Shown here: positions 24,480 to 35,624 of the stretch, piece by piece
How positions within the stretch are numbered: the first letter of the stretch is position 1
Layout of the letters: each line of letters opens with the position of its first letter
From: Theocolax elegans
Lineage: Eukaryota > Arthropoda > Insecta > Hymenoptera > Cerocephalidae
Direction: 5' to 3'
DNA length: 64,000 bases
NCBI GenBank assembly: GCA_026168455.1
Contig: CM047431.1
Location: 46,565,466-46,629,465 of the forward strand
Translations under genes and position numbers: made by a program
Notes under the pieces: generated by a model
What the model was told of the DNA's origin: nothing
Database searches by the model: none
The model's input: the letters and a program-made list of their open reading frames with translations, nothing else

Positions 24480-25768
24480 AAATCTTTCGACTTAGCGCTC
24501 TCTGTAAGGCACAAATATTTTACACAAGAAAATATTATGCACTTAGCTAATATTGAAATAATATTGCAATTTCAAAATAAATGTAATTATTTACAAAGAT
24601 TTTCTGGTTTTCTAGACTTATATTATTGAAATAATACTGTAATAGTCACGTCTAGTTTAGTTTTTTATATGCGATATTCCACGTGAAGTGGTCCGATCAA
24701 AATTTTAAAATGCACCAAATTTTGGGTACACATTGCAAATGTTTTTCAGAATACATAAAAGAATATTTAGGTACTGGAATCTATTTGCTCAAAAGTTATT
24801 CTAACCTCAAAAAGTGAATTTTTCCAAGTATTTTTCAACACCAGCTGTGTTTACCGCTATTCAACTCAAAATCTATCAACTTTTACTATAGAACATTATA
24901 TGTAAGATTCGTTGCTAATTATGTCTAGAATTTATTCTTTTGGGTTAGAATTTCTAATCTCAAGGTCAATGTTACATAAACTACATGTCATCATTCAACT
25001 TAAAAAAAGTGTAAGTACGCCACAACTAATTTTTTTATCCAAAAGTCTAAAAGAAAGCATGGAGGAATACCTTTCAAATGGTCTGTAGCATTTTATGGCC
25101 TTCAATTCTGTAAAAAGTTATGATAATTTAATGTGAAGACTCTTTTTTTTGCAATTTTGCTTTAATAGCGTATAATTTTCGAAAATACGATTGTTAGATT
25201 CTGCTACTCTGGCTTTTTTATATTTTTATATAATCTATACTATATATAACTATAAGCTGAACACAATCTGTTTTCCAAACATATGATGTTGTCCTTGTAA
25301 GTAGTATACAGTTTTTGTTGAAATTGTCATCGTAACTATAATTATGTTTATGTCAATGTTTTTGTTGTAAATAAAGTTCAGCATCTATAAATACATTAAT
25401 ATGTCAAAATACTTAATCGCATTATAATGAAAGTATGTATGACATAATAATAACACAAAATACTTTCTATTGGGTAGTAAAGTAGACGTATAGCTAAATA
25501 TGGGAGAAGTCAGGGATGGAACGAATGTGTGCTTTAGATTATAATTCATTGAATATTATTGATATAATCTCAAATGATGTCTCCATTTGTTTTTCATGAT
25601 TATTATTTGGTTGAATCAAAAACCGGCTTTATCGGTCTTTCTTCTTTCAGTATTACGTCCCCTAAACGGGGTGTCATACCAGATTGTTTCGAATCGAGCG
25701 AAAGAGTAAATTTTTATTATTCTTTCACAAGATGCAGTATTTTGTACAGAATCCAAATATGACGACTA
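24480..25768. repeat. Direct duplication B, copy 1
   Basis: This matches 26,092-27,398 over its whole length (offset about 1,610). It includes a half GGGGTATTCC palindrome (24,673-25,130), which stops at the sequence that marks the centre of complete copies (GATAATTTA), followed by anonymous AT-rich DNA. Copy 2 has an extra 24 bp near 27,080 that copy 1 lacks. Confidence 0.92.
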
Positions 25769-25770
25769 GG

Positions 25771-26071
25771 TATTTTCGGGTGAGCTCTATAAAACTCAAT
25801 GGTTTAAAATATTCAAAATTATACTTTCAATTAGTAACTAACAAATTAAAATAAAGAGGCGTTTTATTAAGATTTTCTTTTAATCGAAAATTACTGGACG
25901 AAGGAATTTTAATTTTGTTGTCGCAAATAAGCACAAAAGTGCACAAACTATCAGAACTTTCAAATCCATCGATTTTTTTGGTTTACGATTTTTTTCGTTA
26001 AATGGCGGTCAAAAAACCGAAACTAAAATTTTGAATTTTTCATTATACCGATGTATTTGATGTTTTTTTAA
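25771..26071. repeat. Copy of the 28.2-kb repeat, lying between the duplication B copies
   Basis: From TATTTTCGGGTGAG to GTATTTGATGTTTTTTT this block matches 28,190-28,482 with few differences. It sits exactly between the two 1.3-kb copies, so the unit that was duplicated may originally have run from copy 1 through this block, with the block lost or displaced after copy 2. Confidence 0.85.
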
Positions 26072-26091
26072 GGCAACTTTGTTAGATATAA

Positions 26092-27398
26092 AAAATTCTT
26101 TCACTTAGCGCTCTCGTAAGGCAAATATTTTACAGAAAATATTGCACTTAGCTAATATTGAAATAATATTGCAATTTCAAAATAAATGTAATTATTTACA
26201 AAGATTTTCTGTGTTTCTAGACTTATATTATGGAAATACTACTGTAATAGTACACGTCCTAGTTTAGTTTTTTATATGCGATATTCCACGTGAAGTGGTC
26301 CGATCAAAATTTTAAAATGCACCAAATTTTGGGTACACATTGCAAATGTTTTTCAGAATACAGAAAAAAATTTTTAGTTACTGGAATCTATTTGCTCAAA
26401 AGTTATTCTAACCTCAAAAAGTGAATTTTTCCAAGTATTTTTCAACACCAGCTGTGTTTACCGCTATTCAACTCAAAATCTATCAACTTTTACTATAGAA
26501 CATTATATGTAAGATTCGTTGCTAATTATGTCTAGAATTTATTCTTTTGGGTTAGAATTTCTAATCTCAAGGTCAATGTTACATAAACTACATGTCATCA
26601 TTCAACTTAAAAAAAGTGTAAGTACGCCACAACTAATTTTTTTATCCAAAAGTCTAAAAGAAAGCATGGAGGAATACCTTTCAAATGGTCTGTAGCATTT
26701 TTATGGCCTTCAATTCTGTAAAAAGTTATGATAATTTAATGTGAAGACTCTTTTTTTTGCAATTTTGCTTTAATAGCGTATAATTTTCGAAAATACGATT
26801 GTTAGATTCTGCTACTCTGGCTTTTTTATATTTTTATATAATCTATACTATATATAACTATAAGCTGAACACAATCTGTTTTCCAAACATATGATGTTGT
26901 CCTTGTAAGTAGTATACAGTTTTTGTTGAAATTGTCATCGTAACTATAATTATGTTTATGTCAATGTTTTTGTTGTAAATAAAGTTCAGCATCTATAAAT
27001 ACATTAATATGTCAAAATACTTAATCGCATTATAATGAAAGTATGTATGACATAATAATAACACAAAATACTTTCTATTGCCAACTTCACTGTAAGATAT
27101 GAGGGTAGTAAAGTAGACGTATAGCTAAATATGGGAGAAGTCAGGGATGGAACGAATGTGTGCTTTAGATTATAATTCATTGAATATTATTGATATAATC
27201 TCAAATGATGTCTCCATTTGTTTTTCATGATTATTATTTGGTTGAATCAAAACCGGCTTTATCGGTCTTTCTTCTTTCAGTATTACGTCCCCTAAACGGG
27301 GTGTCATACCAGATTGTTTCGAATCGAGCGAAAGAGTAAATTTTTATTATTCTTTCACAAGATGTAGTATTTTGTACAGAATCCAAATATGACGACTA
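26092..27398. repeat. Direct duplication B, copy 2
   Basis: Second copy of the unit at 24,480-25,768, with its own half palindrome at 26,279-26,739. Both copies break at the same centre position, so the truncation predates the duplication. Confidence 0.92.
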
Positions 27399-27945
27399 TA
27401 ATTCAGTGAATGTACGAATAAATAAATTTTTAATTTTTTAAAAGTTATACAGTGGTATTGATTATTTAAAAAATAGCGTCACGATTTAATGTTATTCGTT
27501 TGATACTTAAATAAAAGATATATATATAAGTAAAATTGAGTAAATTAACACGCTCATTTAAAATACATTGGGACTGTTATAACGCTCCAATCTGTCGTAT
27601 ATTTTTAACACACGCATTCAATGGTACTGATATTTTTTAATAAACTTACATTTTTATACGGTAATACGGTTATCCGTCCGTCATCTTATAAGTATATTTT
27701 AATGTAATAAAACGTGTATATTAATGTGTTATTATATGTACGTAGACCAAAATAACTGGTAAATCATAAATTGTTTGGACATAATTATATAGTTGATTAG
27801 AATTATTCAGATAAATTTATTTAGATAAATATAAGCATAATACATAATATGCCTATTGTCACATACATCGCCACGCGACTCAAGCATACGAGAAGGAGTC
27901 AAGTGACAGATAAAAAGTGTGTAGCTTGTGTCGTCGATGCTCCGT
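27399..27945. other. AT-rich spacer
   Basis: No repeat partner and no supported gene. Confidence 0.45.
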
Positions 27946-28022
27946 CCGGGTGGACAGTAGCTCGATGGTCAGAGCGCGCGATTCGCACGCTGAGGTCCCG
28001 GGGTCGAATCCCGCAGTCCACC
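27946..28022 (+). other. tRNA-like sequence with Pol III signals
   Basis: The segment runs GGTGGAC to GTCCACC, which pair as a 7-bp acceptor-like stem. It has a good A-box-like TAGCTCGATGGTC and B-box-like GGGGTCGAATCCCG, and TTTTT follows at once as a terminator. The anticodon arm pairs poorly and four bases, not two, separate the acceptor from the D arm, so a functional tRNA is unlikely. A SINE head or tRNA pseudogene is the best reading. Confidence 0.5.
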
Positions 28023-28082
28023 TTTTTATTTCTCGCTTCTCTCCTTTTCATACGTAACAGTATTTAACGTTTTATTTTAACC

Positions 28083-28482
28083 AATTAAGTCCCAGCACGA
28101 AGAAATTTTACTCTTGCGTTTGGGCTTGAACAATTTGATGAAAACGACAATATATTAATTCGGAAATACTCATTCCTACTATTTTCGGGTGAGTTCTATA
28201 AAACTCAATGGTTTAAAATATTCAAAAATTATACTTTCAATTAGTAACTAACAAATTAAAATAAAAGATGCGTTTTATTAAGATTTTCTTTTTAATCGAA
28301 AATTACTGGACGAAGGAATTTTAATTTTGTTGTCGCAAATAAGCACAAAAGTGCACAAACTATCAGAACTTTTCAAATCCATCGATTTTTTTGGTTTACG
28401 ATTTTTTTTCGTTAAATGGCGGTCAAAAAACCGAAACTAAAATTTTGAATTTTCATTATACCGATGTATTTGATGTTTTTTT
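28083..28482. repeat. Dispersed repeat (partners at 25.8 and 35.8 kb)
   Basis: The right part (28,190-28,482) recurs at 25,771-26,071. The left part (28,083-28,270) recurs in inverted orientation at 35,782-35,970. Both include CTATTTTCGGGTG and a TTAATTCGGAAATA motif. Non-coding; class unknown. Confidence 0.85.
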
Positions 28483-28930
28483 CACTTAAATCATATAAAA
28501 TTATGTATAAAATTGTAATGAGTTAGCATTATCATTTAATTTTATGTAGTATATAATTCTTAATATGTAAGTAGTTTACTCAATCATTAGGAAATATAAC
28601 GATATTTTACTAATGCGATTGGATTTTGGTGTAAAAATGACGAAAAATAGCAAAAAAAAAAAACGATTTGAAAAGTTATGATAGTTTAGTCTATGATAGT
28701 TATGATAGCACATGTGCACATGCATGTGTGCTTATTTGCGACAATAAAATTAAAATTGCTTCTCCCTGTAATTTTCGATTGAAAAAAAAATTCTTAAAAA
28801 AACGCATTTTTAGGCACGACCGCTACACGGGAGAGCCTTATATTTTCATCATCGCAAAATGTGTGATGCATCAAAATATACTAGATAGTAGTTTGTAAGA
28901 GAAATTTATGTGTATTAGAATTCATTTAAG
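28483..28930. other. AT-rich spacer
   Basis: Contains GGCACGACCG near 28,815, similar in inverse to CGGTCGTGCC at 35,668, hinting at a shared repeat with the Helitron-like end. No gene. Confidence 0.4.
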
Positions 28931-28943
28931 GCCCTCCCTAAAA

Positions 28944-28975
28944 TGTATGTATGGATGTATGTATGTATGTAATCA
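28944..28975. repeat. (GTAT)n microsatellite
   Basis: About seven imperfect GTAT units at the start of a repeat whose following sequence (AAAGATAACTCAGTCAATTT, then ACCGATTTAGCTGAAATT) has a diverged relative at 37,960-38,040. Confidence 0.85.
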
Positions 28976-29183
28976 TGTATCAAAGATAACTCAGTCAATT
29001 TTTTACCGATTTAGCTGAAATTCACAGGGTAACTTCGTCATAATGTAATTAGATAATGGACCTATTTTCAGATATATAGCACTGAAACACTTTAAGTTAT
29101 GGCATTATTTTTAATTCCTTAGAAACGGTTTTGTACCATTATCTTGAAATGTATTAATCCTACATAAAAACTTTATACGGACG

Positions 29184-29640
29184 AAATGTTCGTCTCAAAA
29201 TAACAAAACTTTGTCCTATTGTACACTTAACGCTCAAAACAATATTTTCGGAGATAAACATAGAAAAAACGGTCAAAATAATGAAAAAAGCACAAAAAGC
29301 ACGTTTTTTCGCAATAAAACGAAATGTATTATTTTTACTGAAAAACTTTTAATGAACGAAATGTTTGTCTCAAAATAACAAAACTTTTTCCTATTGTATA
29401 CTTAACGCTCAAAACAATATTTTCAAAGATAAACATATAAAAACGGTGAAAATAATGAAAAAAGCACAAAAAAACACGTTTTTTCGCAATAAAACGAAAT
29501 GTATTGTTTTTAGTGAAAAACTTTTAACGAACAAAATGTTCGTATTAAAATAATAAACCTTTTTTCTATAATACACTTGACGCTCAAATCAATATTTTCG
29601 AAGATAAACATAGAAAATCGGTTAAAGTAATAAAAAAAAT
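29184..29640. repeat. Tandem repeat with a period near 170 bp
   Basis: Three units begin near 29,184, 29,355 and 29,528 with AACGAAATGTTYGTCTCAAA-like sequence and carry AACGCTCAAAACAATATTTT and CACGTTTTTTCGCAATAAAA-like blocks. Related, more diverged units occur at 38,130-38,640. The third unit overlaps the start of duplication C. Confidence 0.8.
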
Positions 29641-30185
29641 ATGAAAAAACGTTAAAAAGTTGACTTCTATTGTATAATTATTGTTGATGTAATATCATTT
29701 TCTTTTATCAGTATTTGTTGTATGTAAGTCTTTAATATCTTTCTCCGGTTCATCATTTTCGTGATCTGATAAATTGCTACCATCTTGTAAATCTGGTCCA
29801 ACTATTTCAGAAATATAGTCAAGTGACGCCTTAACCGCCAATTTTTCAGTCTTTCTTGAAGTGTCAAATTTTGTACACCATTCTAAAATTAATTATATTT
29901 ATGTAAACAATGAAAATAAAATATTGAAATTATTATTATTGTTACTAAAAATGATTCCTATCTAACATTTTTAATTTGAAGGCGTACTTTTTTGAAATTC
30001 AGGTACCCAACTGGTATGACTTCATCATTTAAGGGGGTTCCATACTCAATTTTTAATGATTAATTAATAAAAAAGTAGAACAGTATGTGAAAAAATAAGA
30101 GAAGAGGCGCCTTCGTTTATTGACAATCTAACTGTGTGCTGAATTTTAGATTAAAATATTATTGCGTTTTCGAGAAAAGTCTTAC
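29371..30185. repeat. Direct duplication C, copy 1 (815 bp)
   Basis: It is adjacent to and apparently identical with 30,186-31,000. It contains parts of the 170-bp repeat, a terminal-exon-like coding block on the minus strand (29,695-29,882) and the left half of the TTAA palindrome (from 30,029 on). Confidence 0.95.
29695..29882 (-). CDS. Candidate terminal exon, copy 1
   Basis: A branch and pyrimidine-poor but canonical acceptor (ATTAATTTTAG) precedes 29,882. With two leading bases the exon reads 61 codons to TGA at 29,695-29,697. The product starts WCTKFDTSRKTEKLAVKASL and ends in a hydrophilic, acidic tail (NLSDHENDEPEKDIKDLH, then basic TDKRK). It has no ATG because it would be an internal or last exon. 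I do not recognise the family. It could be host or transposon-derived. The neighbouring upstream frame (ending NFKKVRLQ..., about 29,955-30,045) is not phase-compatible by an obvious donor. Confidence 0.45.
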
Positions 30186-31000
30186 CAAAATAACAAAACT
30201 TTTTCCTATTGTATACTTAACGCTCAAAACAATATTTTCAAAGATAAACATATAAAAACGGTGAAAATAATGAAAAAAGCACAAAAAAACACGTTTTTTC
30301 GCAATAAAACGAAATGTATTGTTTTTAGTGAAAAACTTTTAACGAACAAAATGTTCGTATTAAAATAATAAACCTTTTTTCTATAATACACTTGACGCTC
30401 AAATCAATATTTTCGAAGATAAACATAGAAAATCGGTTAAAGTAATAAAAAAAATATGAAAAAACGTTAAAAAGTTGACTTCTATTGTATAATTATTGTT
30501 GATGTAATATCATTTTCTTTTATCAGTATTTGTTGTATGTAAGTCTTTAATATCTTTCTCCGGTTCATCATTTTCGTGATCTGATAAATTGCTACCATCT
30601 TGTAAATCTGGTCCAACTATTTCAGAAATATAGTCAAGTGACGCCTTAACCGCCAATTTTTCAGTCTTTCTTGAAGTGTCAAATTTTGTACACCATTCTA
30701 AAATTAATTATATTTATGTAAACAATGAAAATAAAATATTGAAATTATTATTATTGTTACTAAAAATGATTCCTATCTAACATTTTTAATTTGAAGGCGT
30801 ACTTTTTTGAAATTCAGGTACCCAACTGGTATGACTTCATCATTTAAGGGGGTTCCATACTCAATTTTTAATGATTAATTAATAAAAAAGTAGAACAGTA
30901 TGTGAAAAAATAAGAGAAGAGGCGCCTTCGTTTATTGACAATCTAACTGTGTGCTGAATTTTAGATTAAAATATTATTGCGTTTTCGAGAAAAGTCTTAC
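30186..31000. repeat. Direct duplication C, copy 2 (815 bp)
   Basis: Second copy of 29,371-30,185. It is followed by the loop and second arm of the palindrome at 30,848-31,231, so copy 1 ends at that palindrome's arm/loop boundary. Confidence 0.95.
30510..30697 (-). CDS. Candidate terminal exon, copy 2
   Basis: This is an exact duplicate of the 61-codon exon at 29,695-29,882, with the same acceptor and stop, 815 bp away. Identity including introns shows segmental duplication, or assembly duplication, rather than retroposition. If the gene lies to the right, this copy would be the first terminal exon met by its transcript. Confidence 0.45.
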
Positions 31001-31231
31001 CAAAATTATGAAATCTTTTCACCTCGTTGAGGTTAGGTTCACATTTTTGGTAAGACTTTTCTCTAAAACGCAATATAATTTTAATCTGAAATTCAGCACA
31101 CAGTTAGATTAGTAATAAACGAAGGCGCCACTTCTCTTATTTTTTCACATACTGTTTTATTTACAAATTTATTACTAATAATCACGATTGCCGAGAAGGT
31201 AGGGAGGATAAATATTGACTATGGCACCCCG
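30848..31231. mobile_element. TTAA-target palindromic MITE
   Basis: TTAA at 30,844-30,847 and 31,232-31,235 flank GGGGGTTCCATACTCAATTT on the left and the mirrored AATATTGACTATGGCACCCCG on the right. The arms pair through CGAAGGCGCC and GAAAAGTCTTACCAAAA to a loop near 31,006-31,050. Non-coding, about 384 bp. The G-rich ends differ from the other TTAA elements here, so it is a separate family. Confidence 0.82.
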
Positions 31232-31371
31232 TTAAATGCACTACACTTTCATACTCATCTTTAAAATAAATTAATTATTTTACAATTATTTTACAAAAAG
31301 TAAAAAATTATTTTCTTTTATGCTATAATAAAAACTTACATTACAATACTTTTGATGTACAAAGGACAATT

Positions 31372-32810
31372 TAAACAAATGTTTTATACTCTCCTTCTCC
31401 TTCTCCAAAAATGTTTAAGCCATACTTTTCTTTCTAAAAAAATAATATATGTATGTATAAAATAATATACCTGTTAATAAACAATTACATTGTAATCTAT
31501 CTTAAGATTTTTTAATAATATATTTTAATATAACAATTTCAAAGTATAAATTTTATTTGTACCGTAAAATACAATTTCTATCTAAAAATTCTGAATATCT
31601 TATGTAGATAAATGCACTTACCACTTTTATAATTTTTTACTGTTTCCACTTGAAAATCTTTATGAAGTTGTGGCCTGAATTTTTGTTCTATACCGCAATT
31701 ATAAAATCAAAACAGATTCATAAGCTATTGTCCTAAACTCTTCGTACATATAGTGCAATTGAAATTATCCTTTAAGAAAAATGACCAAAATTGGAAGAGT
31801 GTGTTCACCTCTTGTAACTTCTCTATACCAAGTTGTTTACTGAATGATTTGTTTATTGTATGACTTTATGTAAATTTTATGAATAATGAATATAACAACA
31901 TGATTAATATCAACATGATTTCATTAGCTAAGAAAAGAAAACATATTATAATAATCATCATCACATCAAGAATTTATAACTTAGTTACAAAAAGTAAATT
32001 CAAGATTTTTTAATATCTTACCTTTTAAACAACATGAATGCTATTTATGATGCACTTGTTGAGTGAAACCGTTTACTTTCAATAACAAATGACTATAGGA
32101 TGTTGGAAAGTTGACAATGATTGCGGAGCACTACCGTAACTACTAGCTAAGAAACCTTCGTTTGAACTTGTATCAGCACTACTTCTGTAAATATAAAATA
32201 AAAAGAAAAATCTATTATTATTGTAATAGAAAATAAAGCTAAATATTCAAAACCATAAAAAATATTAGATTAAGTAATAAAAGTTGTTAGAAGATAACAC
32301 ATTAAATATCAGTTAATGGATTGAAAATCTTAATGATGTTCGCAAAACACTTTAATTAATATTGCATAATTACATAATTTAACAATTGTTATATATGTTA
32401 AATAAAAATTATACTGTGCTTAAATTATAAATTTTATAAGCTTATTTCAAAATTAATATCTATGTAAATTTATATATTTACACTGAATATGTTCTCGGTC
32501 TTAATAATTATAAGTGCCATTCTTTTAAATTATTGTATTTATTATTACATAATAAGAACTTTAATAGTAAAAAAATAAATATAACATCAAATGCAAACTT
32601 AATGTAATTTAAAATAAATTAAAAAATGTAATAATAAAATGTCACAAACCGTTAATGTATACCAGATCAACCTTGAGAAAGATTAAACATCGCCAAAACT
32701 ATCCCAATACAAAACAAGAGGCTCGTGGTTATTGTTGAATTGAACCATTATTGTTCGACTGACTACCATTGTTACTCTTGTATTAAAATTGACTAGTAGG
32801 TGAATTACTC
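31372..32810 (-). pseudogene. Multi-exon gene remnant, product unknown
   Basis: Exon-like blocks on the minus strand are 32,810 to about 32,671 (acceptor GAATTATAG; SNNGSQSNNNGSIQQ-type low complexity), 32,184-32,022 (acceptor TATTTACAG, donor AAAAG/GTAAGA), 31,687-31,622 (acceptor GCGGTATAG, donor AAAGTG/GTAAGT; KFRPQLHKDFQVETVKNYKS) and about 31,428-31,372 (KYGLNIFGEGEGEYKTFV then TAA). The last three are phase-compatible (phase 1 at both junctions). However, the first block holds three stops where CAA/CAG codons are likely, and the second has one frame shift and a TAG. I do not recognise the product. A decayed gene or an error-laden real gene are both possible. Confidence 0.5.
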
Positions 32811-33691
32811 CTATAATTCATAATTATCTTATATAATTTATCTTTAAATTTAATTATAATGTATTCTACAATTTAAAATATAAATAAAATGTAAAAAAAT
32901 AAATATTACTTAGTTATTGACAACTTAATATTTTCAAAAATAAATAAAATATAAATCTCATACAATAAATAAATTAACTACATAATAAATAAAAATTATT
33001 AACCATCCAAAAATAGTTATTATTCTATTATTTTCAAACACTGCCAACATTGGACAAATACTGGACAAGAGCTTCTGCTATTTTGTAATGCTCACTTAAG
33101 TTTATATTAGAATAACTAATATCATACAGTAAAACTACATGAAAATCATATAAAAACTTTGTCTATACGTAATATATATATATACATAATGTATATACAT
33201 AATTTTATATACACAACAAAATAAATAAACTAACTAGTAACAATCCCTTATATTTATTGTCCGTTTAAATAGTGCCATCAGCGCCATCATATACACATAA
33301 GAATAATATATCGCATTTTATGTAACCCGCGTCCCGTATCCCAATTTGAATTTCAAATTTTTTTTTATTTTTTTACAAAAATATTTATTTATAATAATTC
33401 TTTTTTATTTAATTTTTAATACAAAAAATCGAATAAAAAAAAGAATTATAATAACAATTTTTATTTATTACAAAAAACTAATATTTTTATAACAAAATTT
33501 GATATAAAAAATATAAAACAGTAAAAAATATTTACCATACACAAAAATAAAATTTTTAAAATAATCTAAACGTCAAACCCTGTAAAGCATGTTTTCAATA
33601 TGTCCAAATTATTCTAAAATTTTAAATTAAAATTTAATTAAACGTTTACATGTTATTAATAACATTGTAATTTAAAATAGAAGTTAATAAT
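32811..33691. other. Very AT-rich stretch
   Basis: A/T homopolymer-rich DNA between two minus-strand coding remnants, with no supported feature. It may contain the 3' UTR of the Tim17-like gene immediately downstream of its stop. Confidence 0.45.
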
Positions 33692-33885
33692 TCACTCTTC
33701 ATGTACATATTTCAATTTATGACTTTGTTCACTGAGTTTTTCACTTGACAAATTCATCAATTTAAACATAAAGTACATATAGGTACCATACACTACTCTA
33801 AATATACTACCAAAGAAGGCACCCGATAACACATCTTTGGGATCTAAATTAAATTTATATAATGTTCCAGCAACCATTCCCTCAG
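33692..33885 (-). CDS. Tim17-type, TIMMDC1-like terminal exon
   Basis: The acceptor TTTTTTTTCTTATGCAG immediately precedes 33,885, and the exon reads to TAA at 33,692. With one base carried in, it reads EGMVAGTLYKFNLDPKDVLS, a second membrane stretch GSIFRVVYGTYMYFMFKL, then a charged tail ending KYVHEE. The glycine-rich membrane segment with LYKFNL fits TIMMDC1, an inner-mitochondrial-membrane factor that assists respiratory complex I assembly (assignment from memory, not certain). A preceding block ending at 34,049 with donor AAAG/GTAAGT (NGTYILDSK) is in the right phase, but has an in-frame TAA just upstream. So the gene is partial, or that exon is shorter than it looks. Confidence 0.5.
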
Positions 33886-34048
33886 CTGCATAAGAAAAAA
33901 AACAAAGCTTCATACAAATGAATTTCTTCAAAAATTAACAAATTTAAACAATATACATGAATGCTGCTCTATATCGAATAAATAAATTAATTATATTGTT
34001 TCATATAGACAAATTTAAATTGCACAATATTTTATCACATTTACTTAC

Positions 34049-34097
34049 CTTTACTGTCCAAAATATACGTCCCATTAATATTGTTTTACCAAATATT
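34049..34097 (-). CDS. Possible upstream exon of the Tim17-like gene
   Basis: The donor AAAG/GTAAGT at 34,049/34,048 is strong and leaves one base that completes the first codon of the exon at 33,885. The last nine codons read NGTYILDSK. A possible acceptor (CCTTCTAAAG) at 34,098 would include a TAA four codons in, so either the acceptor is elsewhere, the exon is broken, or there is a sequence error. Confidence 0.35.
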
Positions 34098-34368
34098 CTT
34101 TAGAAGGAATATTAAGGTAAAAAAAATAAACTATACGGTTTTATATAAATTATGTAAATTATGTACATATGTATTTTTTTAACGTTACCTCTTCTTTCAA
34201 AAATGTGTTTCCTATATCTTTCTTGCCAAATATTTTTTTTTTAATTTTTGAGATATTTGAGGAACAACACTTTTCTCTTCAATACATTGATATTCAGAAT
34301 ATTAGAATAATATCTAAAATTTAACATCTATAAGTACATTTTAAATTTATTATTAGAACATATATGTA

Positions 34369-35552
34369 CACTACCGGCCAATTGCTTTTGCCCACTTCGA
34401 CTCAATTTTACCCGTTACAAAAAGTATCATAACTTGGGTAAAAATTGAGATAAATAATCGTTCGACAGCTCATTTAAAAGCTTGAAGCAAGAGCTTTTTA
34501 ATGGTTTACCATCCCTATTTAAATTTTTTGTTTTTTAATGTTTTTAACATAAAAATCAAAATGTATAAAATTCGGATTTTTTTGTTCGTCTTCATTTTAA
34601 AACTGCACTTCAACCAAACATCGGAAAATAATTTTATAAAAAAAATTGAAAAGCTTGAATCAAGAGCTTTCGAACGCACTATATTAACATTGCTTTAAAG
34701 TCCTTTTTACGTTTTGACTGGTGGTTTTCTTTTAAAACACGTTTTTTCTTCAACTTTATGTATCTCGGAAGGATTAAATTAAAAAAAAAATGTCTAGGAG
34801 AAAAAATGTTTGATTTTATCTTAAGATTATGTACACATTTTTCAGATTGTTTAGAATTTTTTTTTTAATTTGATAAATGAATTGATTATAAAGAATTTTC
34901 TAAACTATACAGTTAATAGAATTTTAATAATTATTTTCTGTATATAGTGTACATTTTCTGTATTTGGTAGTAAAGAAAACCACCAGTCAAAACGTAAAAA
35001 GGACTTTAAACAATGTTTAAAAAATTTTTTTAAATTAAAAAAAGAAAAAAAATGTTAAAAAAATTCTAAACAATCTGAAAAATTTGTACATAATCTTAAG
35101 ATAAAATCAAACATTTTTTCTCCTAGACATTTTTTTTTTAAATTTAATCCTTCCGAGATACATAAAGTTGAAGAAAAGACGTGTTTTAAAAGAAAACCAC
35201 CAGTCAAAACGTAAAAAGGACTTTAAAACAATGTTAATATAGTGCGTTCAAAAGCTCTTGATTCAAGCTTTTCAATTTTTTTTATAAAATTATTTTCCGA
35301 TGTTTGGTTGAAGTGCAGTTATAAAATGAAGACGAACAAGAAAATCCGAATTTTATACATTTTGATTTTTATGTTAAAAACATTAAAAAACAAAAAATTT
35401 AAATAGAGACGGTAAACCATTAAAAAGCCCTTGCTTCAAGCTTTTAAATGAGCTGTCGAACGATTATTTATCTCAATTTTTACCCAAGTTATGATACTTT
35501 GTGTAACGGGTAAAATTGAGTCGAAGTGGGCAAAAGCAATTGGCCGGTAGTG
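34369..35552. mobile_element. Tc1/mariner-like palindromic element
   Basis: TA at 34,367-34,368 and 35,553-35,554 flank CACTACCGGCCAATTGC and its mirror GCAATTGGCCGGTAGTG. The CACTACCGG start with a TA target is typical of Tc1-like elements. Both arms (about 590 bp) are inverted copies, including GAGTCGAAGTGGGCAAAAGC and the block around AAAACCACCAGTCAAAACG, which occurs an extra time in the right half. There is no transposase; the 65-residue frame at 34,501-34,698 is arm sequence. Confidence 0.92.
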
Positions 35553-35624
35553 TATATGCAAAATAATAATTCTGCATACTATAATTGCAATTCTAATTAT
35601 TATTATTATTATTTTATATAATAA

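Noticed and set aside
27946..28022. Functional tRNA gene
   Set aside because: The acceptor pairs and boxes are good, but the anticodon arm does not fold and the D-arm spacing is wrong.
29371..31000. 815-bp direct repeats as LTRs of a retrotransposon
   Set aside because: They are adjacent with no internal region, lack TG...CA ends and primer sites, and contain an exon-like block.
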